A stretch of 64,000 nt of DNA from assembly GCF_024218775.1 (NCBI RefSeq), contig NZ_CP100404.1:3162001-3226000 (forward strand), written 5' to 3'. Below the pieces are notes generated by a model. That model did not search any database, was not told the DNA's origin, and saw only the letters and a program-made list of their open reading frames with translations. A program made the translations under genes and the position numbers. The stretch's first letter is position 1, and every line of letters begins with the position of its first letter. Positions 38,905-48,723 of the stretch are shown here, piece by piece. The stretch is from Haloarcula marina. Lineage in GTDB: Archaea; Halobacteriota; Halobacteria; Halobacteriales; Haloarculaceae.

Positions 38905-41900
38905 ATGCGCCGACGTGAGTTCCTCGCCGGGACGGCGGGCGTCGGCGCGATGGCGCTGGCGGGAACGGGGGCGGGCGCGGGCGTCCCGAACGAACATCCC
39001 GGCCCGCCGCGGTTCCTGACCGTCGGCGAGGCAATCGACTACGAGTTGTGGCAGGGCGGCGTCCCGCCGGAACCGGTCCAGCGCGACGACCTCGCGCCCC
39101 GGATTCCGAACCCGGACAGCGCACACGGGTCCTACGCCGACGCGCCAGCGGACTCCGCGTACTCCTGGTCGCTCGCCTCGAAGCCCGCCGGAAGCACCGC
39201 CACGATAGACGCGGGGACCGACGCCGCGTGGGGCGACCCGGACAACGACGACGACGTCATCGAGTTCGCACCCGACGTGGCGGGCGAGTACCGCCTCCAG
39301 TTGCAGGTCGACGGTGGCGCGAAAACCTACGAGCAACTGGTCCGGGCGTTTCCGACCCCCAGCGACGGGTCCACGCCACCCCGGATTCGGCTGGACGGGA
39401 CCTACGACGCCGGAGCGAACGAGTACACCCTGACAGCGACGCCCGCGGCCGCACCGAACGGGAGCGCCGACGACGACGGCCTCACGGTCGAGATATACCG
39501 CGACGACCGGACCAGCGACACCGATTCACAGCGTCGGGTCGCCAGCGGTACCGGAACGACGACCCACACCGTCGACGCCGCCAACGTCACGGGAACCGTC
39601 CGATTCCACGCGGTTGCCTACGACGGCACAGACGGGCACAGCGTCGTCGACACACTGCATCTCGACTCGGGGAGCGTCGAGCGGTGGAACGACCCGCCAG
39701 AGTGGGTCGAAAACGCCACCGTCTACGAGATATTCACGCGGTCGTGGGCGGGCGACGACGCCCAGCAGACGACCTTCTCGTACCTCGAATCGCGCGTCCC
39801 CTACCTCGCCGACGACCTGGGGGTCGACGCGGTGTGGCTGACCCCAATCGTCGCGGCGACGAGCACCGACCCCGGGTACGGCGGTGGCGGCCACCACGGC
39901 TACGACACGGAGAACTACTTCGAGACCGCGAGCGACCTCGGAACGCTCGCCGAGTACGAGTCGTTCGTCCAGGCCTGCCACGACAACGGTCTCAAGGTCG
40001 TCTTCGACTTGGTCGGCAACCACGTCTCGGACCAGCACGACCTGTACCGGAACGGGGCCGCGACCGACGACCCGTACGGCGACTGGTTCAAGCGCGACGC
40101 GAACGGGGACGTCGACGCCTACTTCGGGTGGACGAGTCTGAAGAACCTCGACTACGGCAACCCCGCCGTGCGAGAACACCTCCTCGCCGTCGTCGACCAG
40201 TGGGCCCCCATCGTCGACGGGTTCCGCTGTGACGTGGCCTACGGCGTCCCGCACGGCTTCTGGAAGGAGGTCCGCGAGCGAGTCAGGGCAGTCGACACTG
40301 ACTTCCTCATGCTGGACGAGACGATTCCGGCCTCTCCCGAGTACTCCGAGGGCGAGTTCGGGATGCATTTCGGGACGGCCCTCCACTACACGCTGCGAGA
40401 CATCGCGCGCGGAGACGCCGCCCCGACAGCACTGCTCGACACCGTCGAGAAACGGCGTGACTCGGGCTTTCCCGACTCGGCGGGCTTCCTGCAGTACCTC
40501 GGGAATCACGACGAGGGCCGCTTTCTCGACGTGGGGACCGCGTCACAGCAACGGGCCGCGGCCGCCGCGACGTTCACCCTGCCTGGCACACCGATGGTGT
40601 ACTACGGCGAAGAGATTCTGCTGAATCGGGGCGGCGAGTACGACGACGAGGCCCGGGAACCGATGCAGTGGAGCGGTCTGTCGACCACCCAGCAGGCGAA
40701 CCGGCAGTTCTACCGGAACCTCATCGACCTGCGGAGCGGCGAGAACGCGAAGCCATCGCTACAGTCCGACGCCGACTTCCGCCCGGTATACTACGAGAGC
40801 GACAGCGCCGACGTGGTCGCCTACGGCCGCGAGACGGGCGGCGACGCCGCCGTCGTCGTCCTCAACTTCGGTGCCGAGAGCGCGTCGGTCGACCTGCGAA
40901 GTACGGTGGGGACGACCGACCGAATCTCGGGGAAGGGCGTCGGGTCGACGAGCGACGGGACGACCACCGTCACCGTCGACGACGCCCTCGTCCTCGACGC
41001 GACGCCGCCGCTCCTCGGCGACCGACTCGCTCGCTGGCGCGACGAGACGAGCGACGACTACGGCCCTGGAACCTATCGCTACCCGACCGGGAGCGGGGTC
41101 TACGACGGCGCGTTCGACCTCACGGGCTTCGAGATATACGACCGCGGCAAGGACTACGTCTTCCTGTTCGAACTCGCGGGCGGCGTTCAGAACCCCGACG
41201 GGGCGGGCGCGGGGTTCTCCGCGCAGTTCCCGCAGGTGTACCTCGACACCGGGAGCGGAGCGACCAGTACGGCGGGTCGGCCCGGACTCAACGTCGGGTT
41301 CGCGTCGGCGTACGACCGACGCGTCGTCGCCGACGGCTACACCGACGGGAGCGGGGTCACCAACGCCGTCGAAGCGGCCGACGGAAGCGTCGTCTCCGAG
41401 TCGGTCACCGCAGCGACCTACCCGAGCATCGGAACCGGCGCAATCGGCGTCACCGCGCCCAAGAGTTCGCTGGGCGACCTGACGGACGCGATGGTCGTGC
41501 CGGTCCTACTCGGGAGCGGCGACGGCCCCGGCCGCGTCCGCCCCGTCGACAGAGCACGCTCCACCACCCACTTCGGCGGCGGCGCAGACGACGCGACAGA
41601 CACGAACGTCCTCGACGCGATACAACCGCGCGGGACCCGGCAGTCCTCCGCGCTGAACGACGGCGGGTCGCTCGAACTGCTCTCCGTGCGCCGCGGGATG
41701 CGCCACGCGACGGCGGGCGGCCGACTCCTCGCGGAGTGGGACGACCCGACCGGCGACGACGACGGGCCCGGCGGGTACACCTACCCCACCGACGAGGCGT
41801 TCTACGACGGCGCGTTCGACCTGACGAACGTGGCCATCTACGAGACGAGCGAGCGCTACAAGTTCGTGTTCACCGTCGCCGAGGGCTTCGAGAACCCGTT

Positions 41901-42537
41901 CGGCGGGAGCGGCGGATTCAGCCTCCAGTACCCGCACCTGTACGTCCACGACCCCGAGGGGAGCGGCGGCGCGACGGCGAGTTCCGGCGGCCGGAACGTC
42001 ACCTTCGAGAGGCCGTTCCACTACCGAATCGCGGCCGACGGCTTCCGCGGCGGCGAAGTCGTCGACGGGGGCGGAACCGAACTGAGCGGTGACGTGAGCG
42101 CCACGGCCCACGAGTCCTTCGAAGGTATCGTCGTCGACGCGCCGAAGTCGCCCATCGGCGACATCTCGGAGATGGACGTGGCGCCGCTCCTGTTCGGCGA
42201 GGACAGCGGCGGCATCCGAGGCGTGGCCGCCAGCAGCGGCGAGTACACCTTCGGCGGCGGGAGCGACGGCGACACCGACCCGCACGTCGTCGACATGGTG
42301 ACGCCCGGCGACACCGACCAGTCGGCGGCGCTGTCCTACGACAGCAGGACGCGGGCGACGATACCGTACGTCGCCGTCGACGAGACGGACCCCGTCGTGG
42401 CCGCCGTCGCTGGCGACGACGGCGAGATGTCGCTCGCGGACATCGCGGAGGCCCGCGAACACTGGGAATCCGGCGAACCGCTGAACGGCCAGCGAATCGA
42501 CTATCGGACGCTTCGCCGCCTGTTGGAGGAGCGCTGA
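38905..42537 (+). CDS. Secreted GH13 alpha-amylase-like enzyme with two glucodextranase-C-type domains
   Basis: 1210 residues with a Tat signal (RRREFLAGTAGVGAMALAGT). An Ig-like region lies at about 100-255. The GH13 barrel spans about 265-700: VYEIFTRSWAGDD, nucleophile Asp443 in VDGFRCDVAYGVP, acid/base Glu472 in FLMLDETIPASPE, and Asp536 in YLGNHDEGRFLD. Two tandem 220-residue domains follow, each opening YDGAFDLTxxxIY and containing FSAQFPQVYLDTGSG or FSLQYPHLYVHDPEG, typical of glucodextranase C / surface-glycan binding. The last 40 residues (GEMSLADIAEAREHWESGEP) look dockerin-like. It should hydrolyse external alpha-glucans. The next gene starts immediately at its stop. Confidence 0.9.
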   Translation: MRRREFLAGTAGVGAMALAGTGAGAGVPNEHPGPPRFLTVGEAIDYELWQGGVPPEPVQRDDLAPRIPNPDSAHGSYADAPADSAYSWSLASKPAGSTATIDAGTDAAWGDPDNDDDVIEFAPDVAGEYRLQLQVDGGAKTYEQLVRAFPTPSDGSTPPRIRLDGTYDAGANEYTLTATPAAAPNGSADDDGLTVEIYRDDRTSDTDSQRRVASGTGTTTHTVDAANVTGTVRFHAVAYDGTDGHSVVDTLHLDSGSVERWNDPPEWVENATVYEIFTRSWAGDDAQQTTFSYLESRVPYLADDLGVDAVWLTPIVAATSTDPGYGGGGHHGYDTENYFETASDLGTLAEYESFVQACHDNGLKVVFDLVGNHVSDQHDLYRNGAATDDPYGDWFKRDANGDVDAYFGWTSLKNLDYGNPAVREHLLAVVDQWAPIVDGFRCDVAYGVPHGFWKEVRERVRAVDTDFLMLDETIPASPEYSEGEFGMHFGTALHYTLRDIARGDAAPTALLDTVEKRRDSGFPDSAGFLQYLGNHDEGRFLDVGTASQQRAAAAATFTLPGTPMVYYGEEILLNRGGEYDDEAREPMQWSGLSTTQQANRQFYRNLIDLRSGENAKPSLQSDADFRPVYYESDSADVVAYGRETGGDAAVVVLNFGAESASVDLRSTVGTTDRISGKGVGSTSDGTTTVTVDDALVLDATPPLLGDRLARWRDETSDDYGPGTYRYPTGSGVYDGAFDLTGFEIYDRGKDYVFLFELAGGVQNPDGAGAGFSAQFPQVYLDTGSGATSTAGRPGLNVGFASAYDRRVVADGYTDGSGVTNAVEAADGSVVSESVTAATYPSIGTGAIGVTAPKSSLGDLTDAMVVPVLLGSGDGPGRVRPVDRARSTTHFGGGADDATDTNVLDAIQPRGTRQSSALNDGGSLELLSVRRGMRHATAGGRLLAEWDDPTGDDDGPGGYTYPTDEAFYDGAFDLTNVAIYETSERYKFVFTVAEGFENPFGGSGGFSLQYPHLYVHDPEGSGGATASSGGRNVTFERPFHYRIAADGFRGGEVVDGGGTELSGDVSATAHESFEGIVVDAPKSPIGDISEMDVAPLLFGEDSGGIRGVAASSGEYTFGGGSDGDTDPHVVDMVTPGDTDQSAALSYDSRTRATIPYVAVDETDPVVAAVAGDDGEMSLADIAEAREHWESGEPLNGQRIDYRTLRRLLEER

Positions 42538-44232
42538 ATGGTCGAGCACAGCGGAGTCGCGGTCTTCGTCCTCGCCGTCGCGGTCCTCCTCGTCACCGCG
42601 CCGCTGGCCGCCGGGACCGGTGCCGCCGGATGGAGCAGTTTCGCGGGCGACGACCAGAACACCGGCACGGCCGCCGGACTGGGAACGCTCGGGGAGACGA
42701 CCGTCAGCTGGCAGGACTCGCCCGGCGGCGACGTGGTCGGGAGCGCCGTGATACACAAGGGAGAGGCCATCGTCGCCAGCGGGTCCACCGTCGTCGCCAA
42801 CTCCCTTGACGACGGGACCCGGCAGTGGTCCGCCGACGCGGGCGGGCAGGTGTACGGGTCGCTCGCAGTCGCCCACGGCGTCGTGTTCGCCACGACGGCG
42901 GACGGCGTGACGGCGTTCGACGCGACCGACGGGAGCCAGCGGTGGACCCGCTCGCTGTCCGGCGACGTGTTCGGCTCGCCGACTACTCACGAAGGCACCA
43001 TTTATCTCGGGAGCAACGACGGGACGCTGTACGCCCTGACCACCGAGAGCGGGGCGACGCGGTGGACCTACGACGCCGGGACGGCCCTCTCGACGGGCGC
43101 GCCCGCCGTCTCCGACGGCCGCGTCTACGTGGGCGACCGTTCGGGAACGCTCCACGCCGTCGCGGCAGGTAGCGGGACCGGCGACTGGACGCGGTCGGTC
43201 GCGGACGAGAAACTCTCCTCGCCCGTTGTCGCCGACGGCGCGGTGTACGTCGGGGCCGCCGACGGCACGGTAGCCGCCGTCGACGCTGGCGAGTCGACCG
43301 GCGAGCGGTGGGGGCGGACGCTCGGCGACGCGGTGCTGTACCCGCCGGTCGTGACCGGGGACGAGGTGTACGCCGCGACGGCCGCCGGTGACGTGGTCGC
43401 ACTCGACGATTCGTCTGGCGGCGCGACGACGTGGACCGCCGAAGTGCCCGCGACGGGCGTCACCGGCGTCTCGCTGGCGCTCCACGGGGACACCCTCGTC
43501 GCCGCGACGGACGCCGGTTCGGTCCACGGTATCGACACCGACGGCACCGTCGCGTGGAGTACGGAAGTCGGTGGAACTGCCGTGTCCCCGCCTGCGCTCG
43601 CGTCGGGAACCGTCGTCGTCGGGACCGACGACGGCGGCGTGTACGCCCTCACCGGGCGCACGTCCGCGGCGGAGACGGGGACCGGAACGGCGACGACGAC
43701 AGAGACCGCGACAGCGGCGGCAACCGCGACGGTCACGGCAACCGCGACGGAGACGACGACTGCGACGGCCACCGCAACCGCGACCCCAAGTGAGGATACC
43801 GGTGACAGTAGCGACGATAGCGGCAGTAGTAACACCGATAGCGACGACGTTGGTGGCGACGCCGGGGGAGGCGGTGGCTTCGTACCCGCAGGGGACACTG
43901 CTGCGTCGACGCCGGCGGCGACCGAGACACCGACGACGACAGCCACGCAGACGCCGACTCCGGCCGTGACGCCGACGGCAGTTCCGACGACAGCGGCGAC
44001 CGAAGCGGTCACTACGGTGACGGAGACGGCCACGGCGACGCCGACGGCCACCGTCGTCCGGACCGTCGCCACGACGCAGTCGGCCGAATCAACCACCGTG
44101 GAACCCACCGCACGCGAGACGACGACGCCCACTCCGGCACCGCCGACCACCGCCGCCGACGGTCCCGGATTCACCGTCGGCGCGGCACTGCTCGCCGTTC
44201 TCCTGAGTCTCGCATTCGCCGGGCGGCGTTAG
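42538..44232 (+). CDS. PQQ-like beta-propeller surface protein with PGF-CTERM anchor
   Basis: 564 residues. A Sec signal (VAVFVLAVAVLLVTAPLAAG) is followed by about eight propeller blades, each with a W-S/T-R/Y-x-TW-like and G-x-V-Y-V/L-G pattern (VYGSLAVAHGVVFATTADGV, TIYLGSNDGTLYALTTESGA, RVYVGDRSGTLHAVAAGSGT). A long Thr/Ala/Pro stalk covers about 380-535. The end DGPGFTVGAALLAVLLSLAF with GRR is a PGF-CTERM archaeosortase signal, so the protein is cut and lipid-anchored at the surface. ATG directly abuts the amylase TGA, implying coupled expression; it may bind glucan or stabilise the enzyme (inference). Confidence 0.9.
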   Translation: MVEHSGVAVFVLAVAVLLVTAPLAAGTGAAGWSSFAGDDQNTGTAAGLGTLGETTVSWQDSPGGDVVGSAVIHKGEAIVASGSTVVANSLDDGTRQWSADAGGQVYGSLAVAHGVVFATTADGVTAFDATDGSQRWTRSLSGDVFGSPTTHEGTIYLGSNDGTLYALTTESGATRWTYDAGTALSTGAPAVSDGRVYVGDRSGTLHAVAAGSGTGDWTRSVADEKLSSPVVADGAVYVGAADGTVAAVDAGESTGERWGRTLGDAVLYPPVVTGDEVYAATAAGDVVALDDSSGGATTWTAEVPATGVTGVSLALHGDTLVAATDAGSVHGIDTDGTVAWSTEVGGTAVSPPALASGTVVVGTDDGGVYALTGRTSAAETGTGTATTTETATAAATATVTATATETTTATATATATPSEDTGDSSDDSGSSNTDSDDVGGDAGGGGGFVPAGDTAASTPAATETPTTTATQTPTPAVTPTAVPTTAATEAVTTVTETATATPTATVVRTVATTQSAESTTVEPTARETTTPTPAPPTTAADGPGFTVGAALLAVLLSLAFAGRR

Positions 44233-44233
44233 C

Positions 44234-44779
44234 TCACCACGGTTCGTTCTTCAGGCCCGCGACGTAGGCGACGACGTTCGTCACGACGTGTAACAGTGGC
44301 GTGACGACTAGAATCGCGACCAGCACCGGAAGCGTGAACGTCTGCACGAACCACGCCGGCGCGAGGACGAACGCGCAGGCCAGCGCCCCGACGACGAAGT
44401 CCAGTTGGTCGAGGCCGGGGAAGGCCGCGCCGCGTTCGCGGCCGCTCCGTCGCTTGAGGAACGACGCGCCGATGTCACCGAGCATCGCCCCGAACGCCAG
44501 TCCGACCCCCGCCAACAGCGGAAACTCGGAAAGCGGACGGCCGACGACGCCGCTCGCGACGCCAGCGACGGCCGACAGGCCCACCGCCACGGCCGTCCCG
44601 GCGAGCGTCCCGGCGAGCGTCCCGCGCCACGTCTTGCCGTCGCCGAGGACGCGACGCCCGCCCATCGTCCGGCCGCCGTCTATCGGTCGACCGCCGCCAG
44701 CCAGTACGGCCGCGTTGTTGGGCACGTACGCAGGTAGCATCACCCAGATAGCCGTCACGAGGACCCCAAATACGTCCAT
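44234..44779 (-). CDS. carS: CDP-archaeol synthase
   Basis: A 181-residue integral membrane cytidylyltransferase that converts digeranylgeranylglyceryl phosphate and CTP into CDP-archaeol for polar ether lipids. Conserved parts are [40 protein letters not shown] and [20 protein letters not shown] with [13 protein letters not shown]. Five helices are predicted. It is divergent from the proline dehydrogenase gene and convergent with the propeller gene. Confidence 0.95.
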   Translation of the reverse strand: MDVFGVLVTAIWVMLPAYVPNNAAVLAGGGRPIDGGRTMGGRRVLGDGKTWRGTLAGTLAGTAVAVGLSAVAGVASGVVGRPLSEFPLLAGVGLAFGAMLGDIGASFLKRRSGRERGAAFPGLDQLDFVVGALACAFVLAPAWFVQTFTLPVLVAILVVTPLLHVVTNVVAYVAGLKNEPW

Positions 44780-44891
44780 ATCCGCCGCCTCACGCGCCGA
44801 CGGCTTAATCGGTGTGGCTTCCGGCGGACACAGCGACGGACAGCGTATACTCGGAGCAACCTTCTTGCCGCACGGACGGCAAATATTACCT

Positions 44892-45728
44892 ATGTTGCCG
44901 CCAGTCGCCAGTCGGTTCGTCGCCGGTGAGTCAGCCGCGACGGTCCTCGAACACGCCCGACAGTGCAACGAGGACGGTATCGGCGTCATCTGCAACCGAC
45001 TCGGCGAACACTACCACGACCGCGCCCCCGCCGACGCCGACGCGGCGGCCTACGAGCGACTCGCCGCCGACATCGGCGCGAGCGACCTTCGCGCGTGTCT
45101 CTCGGTCAAACCCTCCCAGTTGGGCCTCCTCGTCGACGAGGACGTGTTTCGCGAGAACCTCGCGCGGGTGGTCGCGGCCGGGGCCGACCACGGCGTCTTC
45201 GTCTGGATGGATATGGAGGACCACACGACGACGGACCCGACGCTGGACGCGTTCGAGCACCACGCCCGCGAACGGGGTGGCGGCGTCGGCCTCTGTCTGC
45301 AGGCGAACCTCCGTCGAACGGCCGACGACCTGCGACGACTGGCCGACTGCCCCGGTAAGGTCCGACTCGTCAAGGGAGCGTACGACCCGCCGAACGACAT
45401 CGCGTACCCCACCCAGTCGCGGGTGAACGAGGCGTACCGCGCCGACCTCGAATACGTGTTCCGCGAGTACGACGGCGGCATCGCCGTCGGCAGCCACGAC
45501 CCCGAGATGCTGACGCTGGCGGCCGACCTCCACACGAAGTACGGGACGCCCTACGAGGTCCAGATGCTCATGGGCGTGCGCGAGACTGCCCAGCGCGACC
45601 TCGCGAGCGTCTGCGACGTGTGGCAGTACGCGCCCTACGGGTCGTCGTGGCCAGCCTACTTCTGGCGACGGGTCCTCGAACGGAAGGAGAACGCCCTGTT
45701 CGCGCTTCGGGCGCTCGCCAGCGGGTGA
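44892..45728 (+). CDS. Proline dehydrogenase
   Basis: A 278-residue FAD-dependent PRODH barrel that oxidises proline to pyrroline-5-carboxylate. Motifs: [79 protein letters not shown] and [36 protein letters not shown] near the end is the characteristic Y-xx-RRxxER-type substrate-binding helix. It is monofunctional, with no P5C dehydrogenase fused or adjacent. Confidence 0.92.
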   Translation: MLPPVASRFVAGESAATVLEHARQCNEDGIGVICNRLGEHYHDRAPADADAAAYERLAADIGASDLRACLSVKPSQLGLLVDEDVFRENLARVVAAGADHGVFVWMDMEDHTTTDPTLDAFEHHARERGGGVGLCLQANLRRTADDLRRLADCPGKVRLVKGAYDPPNDIAYPTQSRVNEAYRADLEYVFREYDGGIAVGSHDPEMLTLAADLHTKYGTPYEVQMLMGVRETAQRDLASVCDVWQYAPYGSSWPAYFWRRVLERKENALFALRALASG

Positions 45729-45768
45729 AAAGGGAAGGGCTGATAATCCGTCGCCGTCAGGACTCGGT

Positions 45769-46425
45769 ATGGCCTCGTCCTCGTCGTGGAAGCGGGACTT
45801 CGCGAGCGGCCTCATCATCCTGTTGCCCTTCATCGTCACCCTCTACGTCATCGTCTACCTCTACGGCATTCTGGCGTCTGCGGCGTTTTTCATCCCGGCC
45901 ATCGACTCCGAACTGCTGATGACCCTCGGCGTGCCAGCGGAGTTCGCCACCGCCCGCACCGTCGAGTTCGCGCGAGTGTTCATCGCCCTAATTCTGTTCA
46001 TCCTCATCGTCTTCTCCGTCGGGTACCTGATGCGGACGGCGTTCGGCGACTTCGTCGAACGTACCCTCGACGACGCGATGAACCAAGTGCCCGGCCTCCG
46101 CGTGGTGTACAACGCCTCGAAAATGGCGGTCGAAACCGCCGTCTCGGGCACCGAAGAACTCCAGAAACCCGTCAAACTCGAAGTGTGGGACGGCCTCCGC
46201 ATGACGGCGTTCAAAACCGGACAGACCACCGACGACGGCCGCGAAGTCCTCTTCCTGCCGACGGCCCCGAACATCACCACCGGCTACGTCATCGAAGTGA
46301 AACCGGACGACTACGAGGAGACGGACGAACGGGTCGAAGAAGCCCTGACGCGCATCCTGAGCGCCGGATTCGGCGACAACAACAAAGGCGAACAGCCGAT
46401 TCCCATCGGCGGCGACGAGGATTAG
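45769..46425 (+). CDS. DUF502 membrane protein
   Basis: 218 residues with two or three N-terminal helices (FASGLIILLPFIVTLYVIVY, VFIALILFILIVFSVGYLMR) and a soluble C-terminal domain. PGLRVVYNASKMAVETAVSG and VLFLPTAPNITTGYVIEVK are DUF502 hallmarks. Function is unproven; plants and bacteria have homologues (LCV-like). It stands 40 bases after proline dehydrogenase on the same strand and converges with ilvE. Confidence 0.9.
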   Translation: MASSSSWKRDFASGLIILLPFIVTLYVIVYLYGILASAAFFIPAIDSELLMTLGVPAEFATARTVEFARVFIALILFILIVFSVGYLMRTAFGDFVERTLDDAMNQVPGLRVVYNASKMAVETAVSGTEELQKPVKLEVWDGLRMTAFKTGQTTDDGREVLFLPTAPNITTGYVIEVKPDDYEETDERVEEALTRILSAGFGDNNKGEQPIPIGGDED

Positions 46426-46426
46426 G

Positions 46427-47365
46427 TCAGACGTAGCGGAACCACTCTTCGCGCTCGCCGGCCTCCAGTAAGTCGAAGAAGGCCGTCTGGAGTTCGTCGG
46501 TCACCGGTCCCTTCGTTCCGGCCCCGATTTCGTTGTCGTCGACGCTCCGAATCGGCGTCACCTCGGCGGCCGTGCCCGTGAAGAACAGTTCGTCGGCAGT
46601 GTACAGTTCGCCCCGCGAGATTGTCGCCTCGTCGTGGACGGTGTAGCCGCGCTCCTCGGCGAGTTCGATGGCCGTCTGTCGGGTAATCCCATCGAGGATG
46701 GATTCGGCGAGGCCGGTGGTGTAAATCTCGCCGTCGCGGACGAGGAAGATGTTTTCGCCCGGCCCCTCGGCGACGTTGCCCTCCTTGTTGAGGACGATGG
46801 CCTCGGTGTAGCCGTTGCTCTTCGCCTCCAGCGACGCGAGGACGCTGTTGACGTACGTGCCGGTGGTCTTGGCGTTGGTCGGAATCTGGCTGGAGGCGTA
46901 CTTTCGCCACGAGGAGACGGCCACGTCCACACCGTCCTCCAAGGCCTCTTCGCCGAGATACGCGCCCCACGGCCAGACGGCGAGGCCGACCTGCACCGGA
47001 GACTGGCCGGGGTTCAGACCGAGCGGTCCGTAGCCGTAGAAGGCGATTGGGCGGATGTAACAGGACTGCAAGCCCTCGCGGCGGATGAGTTCCTCCGTCG
47101 CCTCGGTGAGTTCGTCTTTCTCGAAGGGAATCTCGATGTCGTAGACTTCGGCGGAGTCGTAGAAGCGGTCTAAGTGTTCTTCCCAGCGGAAGATGGCCGG
47201 ACCTTCCGCCGTCTCGTAGCACCGGACGCCCTCGAAGACGCCCGTGCCGTAGTGCAGCGCGTGGGTCAGGAGGTGGACCTGTGCGTCCTCGAAGTCGACG
47301 AACTCGCCGTCGAGCCAAATCTCGTCGACGCCCTCGAACATCTCGGGACGGCCGCGCTCGCTCAT
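46427..47365 (-). CDS. ilvE: Branched-chain amino acid aminotransferase
   Basis: A 312-residue fold-type IV PLP enzyme for the last step of Val, Leu and Ile synthesis. The PLP Lys lies in SQIPTNAKTTGTYVNSVLAS. HALHYGTGVFEGVRCYETAE, EAIVLNKEGNVAEGPGENIF and ELFFTGTAAEVTPIRSVDD are diagnostic of IlvE (the last for the phosphate cup). The start at 47365 is used; a GTG nine bases earlier is in frame. A strong hairpin lies about 105 bases upstream, between it and the next gene. Confidence 0.95.
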   Translation of the reverse strand: MSERGRPEMFEGVDEIWLDGEFVDFEDAQVHLLTHALHYGTGVFEGVRCYETAEGPAIFRWEEHLDRFYDSAEVYDIEIPFEKDELTEATEELIRREGLQSCYIRPIAFYGYGPLGLNPGQSPVQVGLAVWPWGAYLGEEALEDGVDVAVSSWRKYASSQIPTNAKTTGTYVNSVLASLEAKSNGYTEAIVLNKEGNVAEGPGENIFLVRDGEIYTTGLAESILDGITRQTAIELAEERGYTVHDEATISRGELYTADELFFTGTAAEVTPIRSVDDNEIGAGTKGPVTDELQTAFFDLLEAGEREEWFRYV

Positions 47366-47470
47366 CGTCCCCACCGCCCTGCCGTTGCGTGACTGGCGTC
47401 GATACCGACGGGTGCCTCGTCGTGTGTCATATCTACCCCATTGAAGTCCTTCGTTAAGAGTGTTGACGGT

Positions 47471-47503
47471 CCGTGGCGGCGGTTCACACTCCCGCCGCCA
47501 CGG
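47471..47503 (-). terminator. GC-rich hairpin, perfect 12-base stem, 9-base loop
   Basis: ccgtggcggcgg (47471-47482) pairs exactly with ccgccgccacgg (47492-47503) around ttcacactc; t47470 and a47504 extend the stem to 13. It lies 50 bases beyond the stop of the acidic-tail gene and upstream of ilvE on the same strand. No U-run follows on the minus strand, so it may be an RNA-stabilising 3' structure or a pause or processing site instead of a classical terminator. Confidence 0.55.
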
Positions 47504-47553
47504 AGGCGCGATGCAGCAGGGTGGCGATAGCGTACTCGCCGACAGTCCACGAG

Positions 47554-48723
47554 TCAGTCGTCATCATCTTCGTCTTCGTCTCCATCGTCGCTGTCGTCAT
47601 CATCTTCGTCTTCGTCTCCATCGTCGCTGTCGTCATCATCTTCGTCTTCGTCTCCATCGTCGCTGTCGTCATCATCTTCGTCTTCGTCTCCATCGTCGCT
47701 GTCGTCATCATCTTCGCCTTCGTCATCGTCGTCACTGTCGTCATCATCTTCGTCTGCCTCCCCATCGTCGTCGTCCGAATCGGTATCGCCGTCGCCGTCG
47801 TCACGTTCGTCGCCTTCGTCGTCGGACTCCTCCGACGGTTCGACGACGAATATTCCCTCCTCGTTCTCGTCCCCGGGCGTCTGCGCCTCCGCCCCGTCGT
47901 CAGTCGCGAACGGGTCGGCCGCCGACTCGCCGCTCTCGTTGGTCAGGAGCGCCTGACAGGAGGCCGTCGAAATCGTCAGCGACGCGTTGCGGTCCAGCGC
48001 CGTGCGGTCGTAGCGCTCGACGCCGTTGCCGGACGCGTTCGAGAGCAGTTGCCACCGGTCGACGCGGCCGTCGTAGTACCGCCCGAACAGCGCGGCCCGT
48101 TCGTTGAACGCCGGGTCGACCGTGACGGTGAACTCGTCGCCGAGGCCGGTGTAGACGCCGCCGTCAGTCGCGCCGTCCTGCCACGTCCAGTCGACGCGGG
48201 CCTCGCTCCCGTTGGTCGCCCAGCGGTCGTTGTTCCCCGGCGCGCGGTACTGGTCGTCTCTGACCGTCCACGTGCCGTTTTCGGGGAGGCCGCTGATGGC
48301 GAACGAGGCGGCCCCGCCGGTGGAGTTGGCGTTGCCCTCGTTCCCGTGGACGAAGACGACGCTCAGCGTGTCGTCCGCGCGCGTGGCCGTCCCGTTCGTG
48401 TCCGCGTAGAGGAACGCGAGACTCGTGTTCGCTCGCTGAAGGTCGGTCGTCCCTTCGGACCCGTAGGCCGACCCCGTCGTGTTGACGGAGGGATTGTCGG
48501 GGAAGGGGTTGCGGTAGTCGTAGAAGCGAAGCGCCGATTCGTCGCCGGTGACGGGCGTCACCTGCCCACAGCGGTCGCCGTTGACCGCAGTGTAGGTGGG
48601 CGTCTCGGCCGCCGTCTGCGGAGCGGCGACGCCGACCAACAGCGCCGTCGTGAGGGCCACGGCGACGACGAGAGCACCGAGTCGGACGACGCCGCCCCGG
48701 AGCGACGGAGAGTCGAACGTCAT
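47554..48723 (-). CDS. Secreted haloarchaeal protein with repetitive acidic tail (paralogue 1)
   Basis: 389 residues. A Sec-type signal (LGALVVAVALTTALLVGVAA) is followed by an extracellular domain of about 230 residues (YDYRNPFPDNPSVNTTGSAY, LQRANTSLAFLYADTNGTAT, FVHGNEGNANSTGG, NERAALFGRYYDGRVDRWQL) with two Cys that could form a disulfide and many N-x-S/T sites. The last 90 residues are Asp/Glu/Ser repeats from a 36-base minisatellite (SDDGDEDEDDDD times four or more). There is no PGF-CTERM or other anchor. It lies beside paralogue 2; function unknown. Confidence 0.82.
   Translation of the reverse strand: MTFDSPSLRGGVVRLGALVVAVALTTALLVGVAAPQTAAETPTYTAVNGDRCGQVTPVTGDESALRFYDYRNPFPDNPSVNTTGSAYGSEGTTDLQRANTSLAFLYADTNGTATRADDTLSVVFVHGNEGNANSTGGAASFAISGLPENGTWTVRDDQYRAPGNNDRWATNGSEARVDWTWQDGATDGGVYTGLGDEFTVTVDPAFNERAALFGRYYDGRVDRWQLLSNASGNGVERYDRTALDRNASLTISTASCQALLTNESGESAADPFATDDGAEAQTPGDENEEGIFVVEPSEESDDEGDERDDGDGDTDSDDDDGEADEDDDDSDDDDEGEDDDDSDDGDEDEDDDDSDDGDEDEDDDDSDDGDEDEDDDDSDDGDEDEDDDD
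47557..47700. repeat. 36-base minisatellite, four perfect copies plus degenerate ones
   Basis: The unit gtcgtcatcatcttcgtctt + cgtctccatcgtcgct repeats exactly at 47557, 47593, 47629 and 47665. Two diverged copies extend it to about 47772. It codes on the minus strand for 12-residue acidic blocks and keeps frame, so copy number can vary without breaking the gene. Confidence 0.95.

Noticed and set aside
47557-47772. Regular 36-base repeats resembling a CRISPR array
   Set aside because: Units are contiguous without unique spacers, codon-framed, and encode the acidic tail of a protein.
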